64,000 nt of DNA from the NCBI GenBank assembly GCA_034659475.1, contig JAYEHK010000155.1:1-64000 (forward strand). The letters run 5' to 3'. The notes under the pieces are model-generated. The model had not been told where the DNA came from. It made no database searches and saw only the letters and a program-made list of their open reading frames with translations. The position numbers and the translations under genes are program-made. Origin of the DNA: JAYEHK01 sp034659475. GTDB taxonomy: Bacteria; Bacillota; Syntrophomonadia; Syntrophomonadales; Syntrophomonadaceae. Shown here one piece after another: positions 1 to 10,900 of the stretch (position 1 is the stretch's first letter; the number at the start of each line of letters is the position of its first letter).

Positions 1-84
1 GACGCTCGATGGCTCGGCCTCCAGATCTCTTGTTTCGAGGTCACCTATGTGTTCGCTTGCGCTGCGGCCCGGTAACTCGCTCAC
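1..84 (-). CDS. group II intron reverse transcriptase, N-terminal fragment cut by window edge
   Basis: An open minus-strand frame of 28 codons starts at a GTG (82-84) and runs off the left edge. Its start reads MSELPGRSASEHIGDLE, which I recall as the style of N-terminus seen in group II intron-encoded proteins. The support is mainly positional: the DNA just upstream (97-229) is nearly identical to the DNA upstream of a recognisable intron reverse transcriptase remnant at 41.6-42.1 kb. An in-frame product from the nearby ATG would stop after eight codons, so GTG is preferred. The catalytic domain, if present, lies outside the window. Confidence 0.5.
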   Translation of the reverse strand, partial: MSELPGRSASEHIGDLETRDLEAEPSSV

Positions 85-96
85 CGCCCTTTAGAC

Positions 97-229
97 AGCT
101 TTGTCATTAGACTCCAGTAGTTCGGTTTCCTTCCCCACTGCTAACCAAGCTACAGGGTTTCTGCTTCTTTCCCTGGCAGGACTGTCTCCTGCTGAACACA
201 CCAGCCTTTGCTGGACATACGAACGTCCC
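97..229 (-). repeat. group II intron segment upstream of the ORF, copy 1
   Basis: About 133 bp are roughly 95% identical by eye to 41967-42097. In both places, on the minus strand, the segment ends with the same CTAATGACAAAG just before a reverse transcriptase reading frame. After that point the two downstream sequences differ. This fits a conserved part of intron RNA (around domain IV) belonging to two related introns. Bases 230-362 show no gene. Neither copy has a recognisable intron 5' end (GUGYG), so both look truncated or diverged. Confidence 0.65.
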
Positions 230-362
230 CTTGTTGGCCCTGACGATGCTCAGTTCCAGCCCATGACCTCCCATACCGCAGGTATTTTAGTTCTCGCTTA
301 TTTTGTTTTAACAATATATTATTATAAGTAATATATAATGTTATAATCGTATTAGTAAATTA

Positions 363-1037
363 ATGATAGAGAGGATGTTCTTTACGCTTCAGTGTAGTAA
401 TTACCAAGATATATCCATCGGCCAAGGTTCACGCAGCCTGCTAGACGGGAAATTTAAAATAAAAATATTTTTATATGTAGTCGACGGTCTGGCTATTGAT
501 GCCGGTCCTTTTAGTCTGTTCAAGGATAGCAGTGTCTTCTACCAAGACAATTTGATTGATCAAGTTGTCTTAACCCATGTTCATGAAGATCATTCAGGCA
601 TGGCAGCTTGGTTACAGGACGTAAAAAATGTTCCCATTTATCTTCATCAAAACGCCACTAGTTATGCTAAACAGCCAGGTAATTACAAATTATATCGACA
701 GACTATGTGGGGGGAAAGGCCCCCTTTCAAGGCCACACCTGTCCCTGCACAGTTATCAACCGAAAAATACTCATTCGAGGTGATTGATGCTCCCGGACAT
801 GCAAACGCTCATAATATATTTCACGAAAAAAACAACGGCTGGTTGTTTACTGGCGATCTATACTTGGGCACCAAACAAGTCGTAGCCTTCATCGATGAAA
901 ATATGGCTCAAACTATTGCTTCTATTCAGATGATCCTTAGGCTGGATTTTGACACAATATTCTGTGCACATTCCGGCGTTTGGGAAAACGGCAAAGAACT
1001 GTTTAAACGAAAATTGGAATATTTACAGGAATTGTAG
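363..1037 (+). CDS. MBL-fold metallo-hydrolase
   Basis: A 224-residue metallo-beta-lactamase-fold protein. The metal ligands are readable in order: HVHEDH (about residues 73-78), the histidine in PGHANAH (about 141), the aspartate in TGDLYLG (about 165) and a late histidine in CAHSG (about 203). Family members hydrolyse thioesters, lactones or phosphodiesters with two bound metals, usually in the cytoplasm; the substrate here cannot be told. No signal peptide is visible. The start is uncertain: the first ATG follows an AT-rich stretch with weak GAGAGG-like pairing, and the first 20 residues look unlike the family, so translation may begin further in. It stands alone, with mobile-element debris on both sides. 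Confidence 0.8.
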   Translation: MIERMFFTLQCSNYQDISIGQGSRSLLDGKFKIKIFLYVVDGLAIDAGPFSLFKDSSVFYQDNLIDQVVLTHVHEDHSGMAAWLQDVKNVPIYLHQNATSYAKQPGNYKLYRQTMWGERPPFKATPVPAQLSTEKYSFEVIDAPGHANAHNIFHEKNNGWLFTGDLYLGTKQVVAFIDENMAQTIASIQMILRLDFDTIFCAHSGVWENGKELFKRKLEYLQEL

Positions 1038-1170
1038 TACAAGGTTAAAGCCCTGCAAAATCAGGGCTTAACTGACAGGCAAATTGACCATCAGCTATTT
1101 CCCCAAAAGCCACCCATCACATATTTATCCGATGGAGAATGGTCATCCTATAATATGGTTAAAACCTTTT

Positions 1171-1199
1171 GAAGCAAGGGGGACGTTCTTTTTGGCTTC
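1171..1199. repeat. variable-stem hairpin, GGGACGTTC core
   Basis: GAAGC...GCTTC arms enclose GGGGGACGTTCTTTTT. This is one member of the dispersed hairpin family described in the findings. Bases 1038-1290 otherwise show no gene. Confidence 0.5.
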
Positions 1200-1290
1200 C
1201 ATCATTTATCCGCCCTTGAATACTACGTTTTGATTCAATCTATTAACCTGTGCAATTGGGCGTTGGTTTATTCCATTAATTAGCTTAATG

Positions 1291-1555
1291 CAGGCACGGG
1301 GACGGTTCATCTGTCCTGGAAATTATTGTATGAAAGGTGTATAATTTGTTCGAGGTGGTATTATGCCAAGAATTTGATACTTGCCTTATCGAAAATGCAG
1401 CTGACTTTCAACGCTTAGACCAGGAAAAACGAAATCGTCTGTTAATAGAATTAAAAGCACACGGTTTATCCATAAGACAACTCGCTCGATTAACCGGTGT
1501 CAGTAAAGGAATTATCGAAAAAGCCTGGCGGGACAGATGAACCGTCCCCCTGTCT
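1291..1555 (+). mobile_element. miniature RAYT-type element (internally deleted)
   Basis: A GGGGACGGTTCATCTGTCC motif at 1298-1316 is repeated in inverted orientation at about 1530-1549 (GGACAGATGAACCGTCCCC). Between them lie a TATAAT box (1340-1345), a GAGGTGG ribosome site and ATG CCA AGA ATT TGA, the usual opening codons of REP-associated tyrosine transposases followed at once by a stop. After that comes the C-terminal helix-turn-helix of such a transposase. The unit reads as both ends of a RAYT element with its catalytic Y1 domain deleted. The right hairpin has a GACAG/CTGTC stem. Confidence 0.6.
1337..1540 (+). pseudogene. RAYT transposase C-terminal HTH remnant
   Basis: This open frame encodes 67 residues ending in GLSIRQLARLTGVSKGII, the helix-turn-helix tail found at the C-terminus of many Firmicute REP-associated (Y1_Tnp) transposases. 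The HUH motif and catalytic tyrosine are absent. The proper start ATG (1363) is in another frame and stops after four codons, so the tail is probably not translated in its native context. A second, diverged copy of the same domain lies at 23255-23472. Confidence 0.6.
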
Positions 1556-1715
1556 TCTAGATTGAAAAGCAGCAATTTTTCTGCTATAATTCACACGGTT
1601 AAGAAAAATCGACAGCAAATGCCGTTAGACTTATGTGTTAAATAATCTATTCGTCGGAAGAATCAGTTAAAGAGGATCTAGGGTTATTTTTGTTAGGTGT
1701 ATTCAGATATTTCAA

Positions 1716-1744
1716 TTGAAACATAGTGATTTTCCACATATAAT
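1716..1744 (+). promoter_or_regulatory. sigma-A type promoter of the MATE gene
   Basis: TTGAAA (1716-1721), a 17-base spacer and a perfect TATAAT (1739-1744). The predicted start near 1751 gives a leader of about 115 nt before the MATE start codon. Confidence 0.65.
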
Positions 1745-1779
1745 AACGGTGTGAGAAGCCAAAACTAACGTTTGAGGTT

Positions 1780-1808
1780 GCCACTTCAGTATTGAAGTGG
1801 CATTTTTT
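1780..1808 (+). terminator. intrinsic terminator in the MATE leader (possible attenuator)
   Basis: GCCACTTCA, a short loop and TGAAGTGGC are followed by ATTTTTTATT. The hairpin lies 30 nt after the predicted transcription start and 58 nt before the MATE coding region, so it would end most transcripts unless antitermination occurs. Antibiotic-efflux genes in Firmicutes are often attenuated this way. No upstream reading frame or known riboswitch was recognised in the short leader. Confidence 0.6.
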
Positions 1809-1865
1809 ATTGAATAAATTAGTTACAGAAAGATCTCTTTTACAAGAAAGGTATACTAAAATAGC

Positions 1866-3230
1866 ATGAAACTAATCAACGATTTTACAGAAGGAAACAT
1901 ATTAAGCCCGCTGATAAAATTCACAATACTCATTTTTTTGTCGCTGTTTTTACAAGTAATGTACGGTACTGTTGACCTTGCGATCGTCGGACAATTTGGA
2001 ACTGCGGCAGATCTTTCCGCTGTTTCAACAGGCAGTCAGATAATGAATATTATAACCGTAATAATAGCTGGTTTTACGATGGGAACAACAATTTTGCTCG
2101 GTCAGCAAACAGGTAAGGGAAAAAGTGATGACCTAGGCAAAATCATTGGCGCATCTATCGCACTATTTGGTATGATTGCAATTATTATTACTGTCGTTAT
2201 GCTATTGTTTGCACGGTCGATCACAGAACTGATGCAAGTACCGCCCGAAGCATTTGAGAAGGCAGTAAGCTATATTGTCATTTGTTCGTCCGGAACGGTT
2301 TTTATAGTTGCTTATAATGTCATAAGCGGAATTTTAAGAGGGCTTGGCAATTCAAAATTACCGCTCATTTTTGTAGCAATTGCCTGTGTTGTAAATATCG
2401 CGGGAGATTTTTTCTTTGTTGCGGTTTTGCATTTGAACACTTCCGGAGTTGCTATCTCTACCATCATTGCACAAGCAACGAGTGTCGTTTTATCAGTACA
2501 AATCATCAAAAAGCAAGGGGTGCCGTTCCCATTCAAAAGAAATTTTATCAAATTTCAAAAAGGTTTTACAACCGAAATGTTAAAGCTCGGCACACCTATT
2601 GCGTTCCAAAACGGATTGAACAGCATTTCATTTTCCATTATATATGCAATTGTAAATACTCTTGGCTTAACGGCTTCTGCGGGCATCGGTGTTGCTGAAA
2701 AGATTTTTAGTTTTCTGGTTATGTCTTCAACCGCTTTTATGTCGTCAATTTCAACATTTACGGCACAAAATGTAGGTGCGAGAAAATACGACAGATCCGA
2801 AAAATGTCTTACCTATGGACTGCTTTTTTCTTCCATCATCGGTTTTACTTTGTTTTATATTTCATTTTGGTGGGGTGACGTTTTGGCATCAGTTTTTACA
2901 CAAGAAAAAGATGTCATTACAGCCGCTGCTGGTTTTCTAAAAGCCACCGCAATCGAATGCTTTCTTGTATCAATTGCCACTTGTTATTTAGGGTATTTTA
3001 ACGGAATTGGCAAGACACTTTTTGTTATGATACAGAGCTTATTTACAGCATTTTTAATCAGGATACCGGTATTATTTTACATGAGCCAAATACCCAATGT
3101 CACAATGTTTCAACTAGGACTCGCCGCACCTATTTCAGCCATGGGAAGTTTAATTGCGTGTTTTGTTTATTATTACCGTTTAAAAAAGAAAACTAGCCCA
3201 AACATTTCGTTACATTCAATAGAAGGATAG
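1866..3230 (+). CDS. MATE family multidrug/cation antiporter
   Basis: A 454-residue integral membrane protein with about twelve hydrophobic helices in two similar halves, the normal MATE length. The N-terminus (MKLINDFTEGNILSPLIKF, then FLQVMYGTVDLAIVGQFG) is typical of the NorM/DinF-like Firmicute branch, with GILRGLGN near residue 152 and the matching FNGIGKT in the second half near 380. These proteins export organic cations and drugs in exchange for Na+ or H+; the substrate is unknown. AGAAAGG lies about 14 nt upstream of the ATG, a rather long spacing. The gene has its own promoter with a terminator in the leader, suggesting inducible expression. No partner genes are nearby. Confidence 0.88.
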   Translation: MKLINDFTEGNILSPLIKFTILIFLSLFLQVMYGTVDLAIVGQFGTAADLSAVSTGSQIMNIITVIIAGFTMGTTILLGQQTGKGKSDDLGKIIGASIALFGMIAIIITVVMLLFARSITELMQVPPEAFEKAVSYIVICSSGTVFIVAYNVISGILRGLGNSKLPLIFVAIACVVNIAGDFFFVAVLHLNTSGVAISTIIAQATSVVLSVQIIKKQGVPFPFKRNFIKFQKGFTTEMLKLGTPIAFQNGLNSISFSIIYAIVNTLGLTASAGIGVAEKIFSFLVMSSTAFMSSISTFTAQNVGARKYDRSEKCLTYGLLFSSIIGFTLFYISFWWGDVLASVFTQEKDVITAAAGFLKATAIECFLVSIATCYLGYFNGIGKTLFVMIQSLFTAFLIRIPVLFYMSQIPNVTMFQLGLAAPISAMGSLIACFVYYYRLKKKTSPNISLHSIEG

Positions 3231-3268
3231 TTGCTACCACCACATTCTCTACTGTTCCGAAAGGACGA

Positions 3269-3296
3269 GCCAATAAGGGACGTTCTTTTGGTTGGC
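3269..3296. repeat. variable-stem hairpin, GGGACGTTC core
   Basis: GCCAA...TTGGC arms enclose TAAGGGACGTTCTTTTG. A second outer arm, CTTATTGGC at about 3312-3320, can also pair with GCCAATAAG. Confidence 0.5.
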
Positions 3297-3364
3297 ATTG
3301 TTGACGTTTCTTATTGGCCTATATATGCAATGGCTAATTAAGAAGTGAACTCTAAAATCATACT

Positions 3365-3619
3365 TTAAATTTTTGCACCAACATGTTCAATATTTCTGCC
3401 AATTCTGCCTGTTTTTGTGTTACTAAACAAGCTTTCGGCTTCTATAAATGATAGCTGGTTGGTGTCTAAGGCCTGCCGGGACATTTTGTTTTTTCTATAC
3501 GCACAGTCCCACATTAGAAAATAGCTACGAGACAAATTAATATTATTAAAAGTGACCGGAATCACTTCATAAAAACCACTTTGAGATGAATGAAAAAAGA
3601 GCAGGTGCTCCTCCTTCAA
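3365..3619 (-). CDS. hypothetical protein, doubtful
   Basis: An 84-codon minus-strand frame beginning with TTG. I recognise no domain and no homologue. The only GGAGG lies inside the reading frame, just after the proposed start, so there is no well placed ribosome site. The later half (RQALDTNQLSFIEAESLF) has plausible protein composition, so it could be the remnant of a gene. It is listed because nothing else explains the interval 3231-3789. Confidence 0.2.
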   Translation of the reverse strand: MKEEHLLFFHSSQSGFYEVIPVTFNNINLSRSYFLMWDCAYRKNKMSRQALDTNQLSFIEAESLFSNTKTGRIGRNIEHVGAKI

Positions 3620-3789
3620 TCGCTCTTACTTATATTGATTTAAAAAATACAATTACCCCTTAATTATTAACATCCTAGTTGTTATAATAGATTGAGAAAA
3701 TCACCAAAAAATAACAAATATTACGGAACAAAGACAAGCTCTCCAGGCGACGAGAGTCAATGTCAGTTACTATCATTGGAGGGAACTAA

Positions 3790-4701
3790 ATGATTATTGA
3801 TACACTTGGTCATATCCGAAATAATCTCTATAACCTGGGGCTGATGGAATGCCCCATCTTTCTTCTGGATGGGCCGGAACCGGTTATCTTTGACGCAGGA
3901 GTAAGCTGCGCAGGAAACATTTATGTTGAGGCCATCCGTTCCATCCTCGGCGATCGGCAGCCATCTGTACTTTTCCTTACGCATGCCCACTGGGACCATT
4001 GCGGAGCCGCCTCCCATCTGAAAAAAGCATTCCCGCAAATGAAAGTTGCAGCCCCACATCTGGCAGTGGACATTTTGAAACTACCCAACGCACTGGCCTT
4101 AATCAAAATGCTGAATGACGATACCACAGCCAGAATGAGTTCTAGTCTGGAATTGGATTCATCACTGCTGACAAATGAATCCTTCTGTACCTTTGAGATA
4201 GATATTGAGCTTACGGATAATCAAATTTTGGATGTAGGAGAAGGCACGACTGTACAGGCACTAGCAACTCCAGGTCACACGCGGGACCACTACAGTTACT
4301 ATTTACCGAAGGAAAAAATTCTGATAGCGGGAGAAGCAGGAGGGGTGTACTACGGCCCTGAAACGGTTTCCACTGAATTTGTGTCTGATTACGATGCATA
4401 TGTGGCTTCCCTTAAGCGTTTAGCTGCTCTCCCGACAGAGGTCTTTTGTCAGGGGCACTATCACCATCTGGTTGGCACAGAAGAAATCAGCGCATTCTTC
4501 AAACGATCATTAAGCGAAACAATACATTTCAAGGAAAGAGTTTTAGAACTTCTTGATGAAGAATCCGGCTCCATAGACCGTGTGATGGAAAGGGTGAAAA
4601 CAGAAAGGTATGATGTTATCCCTGGCCTCAAGCAACCGGAAGTGCCCTATCTTTTGAATCTAAAGGCCCAGGTGACTCATTTGGCTGGTAAGGAGAAATG
4701 A
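3790..4701 (+). CDS. MBL-fold metallo-hydrolase
   Basis: A 303-residue metallo-beta-lactamase-fold protein with a clear GAGGG ribosome site 6 nt before the ATG. Ligands: THAHWDHCG (about 60-67), the histidine in TPGHTRDH (about 161), GEAGG where most relatives have GD, and GHYHHL (about 221). The C-terminal 75 residues form an alpha-helical tail, as in glyoxalase II-like and winged-helix-tailed members. The Asp-to-Glu change at the bridging ligand position is known in some subfamilies and may shift metal or substrate preference. A TATAAT at 3683-3688 could be its -10 box. It is followed by a strong bidirectional terminator. It is not obviously related to the MBL gene at 363, and the substrate is unknown. 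Confidence 0.85.
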   Translation: MIIDTLGHIRNNLYNLGLMECPIFLLDGPEPVIFDAGVSCAGNIYVEAIRSILGDRQPSVLFLTHAHWDHCGAASHLKKAFPQMKVAAPHLAVDILKLPNALALIKMLNDDTTARMSSSLELDSSLLTNESFCTFEIDIELTDNQILDVGEGTTVQALATPGHTRDHYSYYLPKEKILIAGEAGGVYYGPETVSTEFVSDYDAYVASLKRLAALPTEVFCQGHYHHLVGTEEISAFFKRSLSETIHFKERVLELLDEESGSIDRVMERVKTERYDVIPGLKQPEVPYLLNLKAQVTHLAGKEK

Positions 4702-4807
4702 GAAAAGGTCAACAGAGGGACGTCAGGCTGTAACGAAAGGTAGGCCAGAAAATCTTGTGTAAAATATAACATCCCCTTGTCTTTCCTGTCTTTTTAGGAA
4801 AATAAAT

Positions 4808-4840
4808 TTGAGGCCGCAATCCTTTGAATTGCGGCCTCAA
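4808..4840. terminator. bidirectional intrinsic terminator
   Basis: TTGAGGCCGCAA and TTGCGGCCTCAA form a perfect 12-bp stem. It is followed by TAAGTTTTGATTTT on the plus strand and ATTTATTTTCC on the minus strand. It serves the MBL gene from the left and the giant surface gene from the right. Confidence 0.85.
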
Positions 4841-4905
4841 TAAGTTTTGATTTTGCTTTAGAGCATACTATACAGGAATCCCATTATTCAGAGAAAACCC
4901 TCAGC

Positions 4906-7900
4906 TTATTTCTCCTTTCCCTGCAAAAGCACTACTATCATCTTCGCGGCTTCCGCTCTGCTAGCATTTGCGGCAGGTGCAAAGGTGTTGTCACCTCTGC
5001 CGGAAATGATACCCGCCTGCTGCATAGCGTAAACTGCGCTTCTGGCATAGCTGGCAATTTGTGCATCATCAGCAAATGTTTTAGACTGATTGCCTTCTGG
5101 CAAGTTATATTTGGCCACACTATCCGCATAACGGGTAATCATTGTAGCCATATCCTGACGAGTGATGACATCATTCGGATTGAAATGGCCGTTCGCTCCC
5201 TTGGCAACACCTACCTGTGACGCCCAGGCAACATACTTAGCATACCATGCGTTTGCCGGAACATCACTGAATTGGTCTGTCCCCTGCGGAAGCGTATTCC
5301 CGCTCATTTTTGCCAGAATGGTTACAAATTCAGCTCTGCTGATGCTGTCATTGGGGGCAAATGTAGTCTCTGTTTTCCCGTTTACAATGCCGCGATCGGC
5401 TAGATAGTAGATGTATCCTTCTGCCCAGCTGCCCTGAACGACATCCGTAAACTTGCTATCTGCCACAATATCGATGACTTCACCGACTGCATACATCGAC
5501 AGATGGGTGGTGGTAAATACAATGGCTTTTTTCACATTGTCATATCTGCTGCCTTCCATTTGGGTAATCGTTCCGTCATCTGCAATATAGAAGGCTGCGA
5601 GCTTACTGATGTCCTCTCCTGCTTTTGGCGTGTAAGGCAGTTCAATGCTCAACTTGCCAAAGCTGGTCACAGTCTTGCCATCTGCGATGACCTTGATATC
5701 AAACACTGGTCTGTCGCCAACGATCAACTTAGCTGATTCGGACAGCTCTTCCGCTTTTACCTGTTTTATGGCAGCTTCAAGAGAAGACTTAATCTTCATC
5801 TCCGCAAGGACATCCTCACCAAAGACGAGGTTTGCACCATTGCCATTTATGGTTAAGGTCTTTGCCTTGTTTATTTCGGTTGCCTTCAGTTTTACGTTGT
5901 CGGTACTGTCCGCATTCTTGATGAGGTCAGTCTTGGCTACTGCAGAAGAACCTCCGCCGCTACTGCCTCCGGTTGAAGCACTGGTTATAGTAATGGTTTT
6001 GGTACCGGAGATTCCCGAACCGTCATTGGCCATTGCCTTAACGGTTACCGTTCCAACCCCAGTTCCAGTTACTAAACCGCTTGCACTGATGGTCGCGTTG
6101 CCCGTCCCGTTTTCCACACTCCAGGTGACGGTGGCGTCCGTCGCGTCTGCGGGTAAAACTGTGACGCTCATTTGTAAAGTGCTTCCGTTTACCACACTTG
6201 TTGCATCACTGGCAGCGCTTACGGTAATGGCGTTTACTTTACCTGTTATTACGGCCGCGTTGACGGTTACACCAATGCTGGTGGTCAGGTCTACGTTACC
6301 GGTATTTACTACTCCGCCAGGCAAAGTAACCGTTCCGTTTACATTGAAGCTCTGTTCGGTTGTTGTGCTTACATCGTAGCTTGAATTAGCTACATCCCAG
6401 TTTACGCTAGCACTCACATTTCCTTGGTCGGTGACCATGGTTACAGTTGCGGGGAGTCCAAGGGCCTCCGCTGTTTTGGCGGTGCCATTGGCAATTCCGG
6501 TAGTCGCTGTCGGCGCTGTGATGCTTGCCAATACGCTATCAGCGCTACCTGTGGCGGTCTGCGCTATATTTCCTGCCATATCGGTGGCAACAATTGTGAT
6601 CTCACCAATGCTGTTGGCTGTAAAGCTTGCGGTATAGGTATCTGTACCCGCTTGTTTTTGCATCGGGTAGGTCGCAGAGCCTCTGGTCATTACCACGCTG
6701 TAAATGCCGCTTAGCACATCGGTCACGTCGGTAGAAACGGTAACTGTGTTGCCTGCCAGCATGGCTGACGTTTTGTCTGCGCCAAAAGCAGGTGCCGTTC
6801 TGTCCACCTTTACGGTCAGACTGTTGGCTGTTAAATTGTAATCATTCGTATCTTGAAGCTTTGCATTGATGACATAAGTACCTTCATCTGTAATGGCAGT
6901 TACATCAACCGGGCTGCTGGTATAAGTTTTGCTTGTCCAATCACCATTATCAACATTGTATTGCATTTTGGTTGGTATGAAATTAGTCAGGCCCGTGGCT
7001 GTCAATGCAACAGGTACTGAGTCGCAACTCCACCAACCTCTTGTGTCTGGTACTGATGTAGTGAGTGTCACACTTCCGCTCGCAGGCTCCTCATTGGCAA
7101 CCGTTAGTGCGTACGTTTTTGGCTGTGCTCCTGCACCTTCAGGTGCAACCGTCACTTTAAAGGTGTTGCTGCCGATTGCCAGCGGCAGGGTATAGGCAAG
7201 CGCGCCTGTTTCCTCTGCGAGGACTGTATCGGCGGCATCCTTTAGCATCACTTTGGCATTCGGATTAGCCGAGATGGCGGTTATGTTAGTGGATTTCAAA
7301 CTGTTTGCACGTAGATCTGCATAGCTTGTTGTATCCTTATCGAAGCCTACCCCGACTCCAGATGCAGCCAATATTTGCAGGTCAGCGTTCATGGAATCCG
7401 CGGTCGCACTAAAATAGTGGGCTTCCACATCCGCACCCAGCGTGTCAAACAGAAAGGTCTTACTGATTACTGCCTCACTGCCTAACGTGACCAGTCCCTC
7501 CGCCGTATTCGACAAGTATTGGGTTCTGATGATATTGCCGCCCTTATCCAGCAGGTTTACGGCAACATTACCGTTGGTTACAGCTGCCATGGCAAGATTC
7601 TGCAGGATCAGCACTGCGGTGGTTGCTGTAGCCGAATTCGACTGTTTCACGTCAACCTTAATGGCGTTTCCGCTGTTACGCTGCACCAGATTTTCACAAA
7701 GAATGGTGCTGAAATTGTTTTCGCCTACAAACTCAGCCAGCTCTTTATCCGAGCTGTCTACAACCCACGCCTTGGCATACAGCGTGACTCCGTTGGCTGG
7801 TATTTCGTCTTTTCCTTTTCCTAAAAGATATGCCTTGATATCAAAGCTTAGATTTGTGATATAGGCACCGTTGTCAATCAGCGATAATTCGCCAGGATCC

Positions 7901-10900
7901 GTAATGGTAACAATGGGAACCACTTGAGTCCCTGCAGTATAGGCAGAATTATCGTAAAATCCCAGTTTTACTGTTTTACCGCTGGTGTTTAGCTTATAGT
8001 CACTGCTGTTATACAACGTCACTGCAAACTCCCGTTGACCCTCCTGCTCCTTTACGGTACTAATCTTAGAAATGCCCACATCAGCTACCGCCAAAGGCAA
8101 TGTTTCGCTGCCAGTCATATCTACAGTTGTACCACCAAAAGTGGCTGTACCGCTGTATGGTAAATCTGCAATGTTTTCAGGCACACTATAGTTTGCAAGC
8201 AGCGTGTTGCTTGTACCAGGTAAAATCTTGAGATTATCAAAGGTTTTACTCTCCGTACCATATGCTATAGTAACGCTGGTAATTAAGTCTTTCCCCTGAT
8301 TTTGCACGGTAAAAGCGATTGGCATGATAAAGCCTGCCATAATCTCGGTATAGTTGAAGTCTGCCGCTGTAATTTCTGCTTTATTCTGATAGGTTTCGGT
8401 TGCGGTAAACATCTTGCTTTCGGTCTTGGGCACCATAATTGTGGTGTCCCCACTGGTTATTGTGTCAAATTCATTTTTGCTTTCAGTCCCTAAGATAATA
8501 ACCTTTACTTCGTCGGTTGCAGGATTTGATACATACGCATCAAAGCTGTCTATGACAGTTTTATCAGTTGTATCAGTTTTTCCAGGCATTTGAGCAACGT
8601 CAATAGCCGCTGATGTAAAGGTAAGTTGGTTGTCATCTACTGTTTCCTGCACAAATTTAATTGCCTTTAAGGAGTCGCTTCCAGTAGCAGCATCAGGTTC
8701 TACCCATAAGATGGAGAGGTTTTTGAAATCTTTATTCGCTGCGCTGGTGTTTACAAACTTGAAGTTGCCACCGATATTGTTCCCGCTTGACACGGAAGAC
8801 AAGCTATCAATGAAATCTTCTTTAGGACTGCCGTCATTACCAAAAGTGGCTAGACGAATATCGGATTTTTCTCCATCAATTTTGTTCCAGGCAAGCATAA
8901 ATCTTTCATTACCGCTAAATTCAGCAACGGTTAGCTGGGGATTTTGATCCGCTGTGATATCGTTGGTCAAACGAACGTTATTTACGCTCTCGCCACTACT
9001 TCCAACAACCCCATACACTACCTCGTAGCTACTGGCATCTCTTGTTCCGCTGGTATCAATGATGTAAGCAATGGCCGCAGTACCGTCAGCGGTCATCGCC
9101 GCTTTTAAGCCTACTACACTGCCATTTACACCGTTGTAAAGCGTCCTGGTTTCGTCTTCCGGACTCCACTGGCTGCCATCATAAATACGATAAACAATGG
9201 TGTCTTTGCCGCTGAAGTCAGTAGGATTGGAAGCATCCCCGGCATACACACTACGCCATACCGCAATCGCTCGGCTGCCATTTGTGGCAACCACCGGCGC
9301 CATATCTGGCGTGCTGTTGTTCGTCAGTCTTTCGGTTGTCCATGCGCTGCCCTTGTAAATACTCGCATAAACCTCGGTGTTGTTAATCATCATAGACATT
9401 TCGGGAGCTGTTAGTTCATCACCAGCATTTTTGTCTATCTTATCAGTCAGACTTACCCATGCAGAGATCGCCTGACTATTGTTGCTGGCAAAGGACAGCT
9501 GGGAATCGCCAAAGCTTGCAGCATCTGTGTTAATCTTCCCTTTGTCAGCATAGCTGCCACTTTCCTTCACTGCATAGTTTGCGGTAGTATCCCAAACATC
9601 AGGACTGCCGTTATCGGATAAGTACACCATCATCGTGCCATCATCTGCAATGAGTGGGTTGGCGTAAGGATAGGCATTTGATTGTAGTGTGCTCGGTGCA
9701 AGATTGTTTGTATCCAGCGACAATGCACTTATGGTTCCGCCCGGTGTACTCCAAACACGGGAATAATCGTTAAGATACGCTCGACTCTCCAGCGCAGGTG
9801 CCTCGGAAATAACAACCGAATCTTGTCCCGTGGCTGCAGCATATGACTGTGCAGCCAGACTCATATTATCCATCGTTAGCATATCCCCGGTGGTCTCTTC
9901 CCAATAGACATTAATTTTGTCCCAGTTGCGATAGGTCCATTCTTTGTCAAAGCTTGCAGAGGCAAATGTTGCCTGATAGGAAATAAATAGTAATTTGGCA
10001 ACAAACTTGATCCCAACCTGCCCTGCCAGGTTAAGCCTTGAACCTGATAAGGCTTTTTCGGTTTGGTTATAACCTGCTGCCTGATTTGCTATCTCGGTAT
10101 CTAAATAATTGCGATTCAGGAACTGATTTTCATTTTCAAGCACTAATTGTCCAAAAACGCCTACCTTTAGCGCAATAACAGTATAATCAATACCCAGGCC
10201 GCCAAAAGCATAGATATATGCCTTAATTCTGAGGTTGGTTAAATAGTCTGTGACACTTTCTTGGTCTTCTTGCCAATAGTAATCAATGCAATCTTTTTCG
10301 TCAGAGTATTGAACAGAAACCGGTTCATACAGCCTATGCGCATCAAATTCCAAACGCACGGCAGCACCCAGCTTAATTTCAAAGGTGCAAGGAACAGTCC
10401 CTACCCACTGTGTGTCAGTGTGGGAGAATTGATAGCTAATGCCGGCTCTGATCCCGCCCCCGATTGGACGTATTTCCCATTTTTCCGTTTCGAAATTATA
10501 GATAATTTTGCAGCTAAAGTATCCGCCCACTTGATATTTGACCGAATTGCCGCTGCTATCATCAAGTATACTTTCAATGTCGTCTTTTAGACCGCTGGCA
10601 AGTTCACGTGACTTGGCAAAGCCAGCTTTGCCTGTCCCGTTGGTTTTCACCTCATCATCATCCAACATCATTGAAAAACTGTCTTCTTGGGGACCCATGT
10701 CCATTACATCGTCCCCGGGGTTGAGTTGCAATAACCCCTTAAACACTGTAGGATCTGCTGTGGGCGCCAGCATTAACGAAAAGTTGTCATTGCCAAACTG
10801 TATGCCGCTTGCAAAGTCGAGGGCACTTTGGGTGAAATTGTCTTCGGCCTCAAATGAAGTACCGGCTTTAATACTTCTCTGCATTTCTGCTTGGAAGTTG

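Noticed and set aside
5645..6379. Long plus-strand open frame antisense to the giant surface gene (and similar ones across 5-15 kb)
   Set aside because: It is rich in Val/Ala/Thr/Ser stretches that mirror the Thr/Asn/Ala-rich sense protein, with no ribosome site; a shadow of the real frame.
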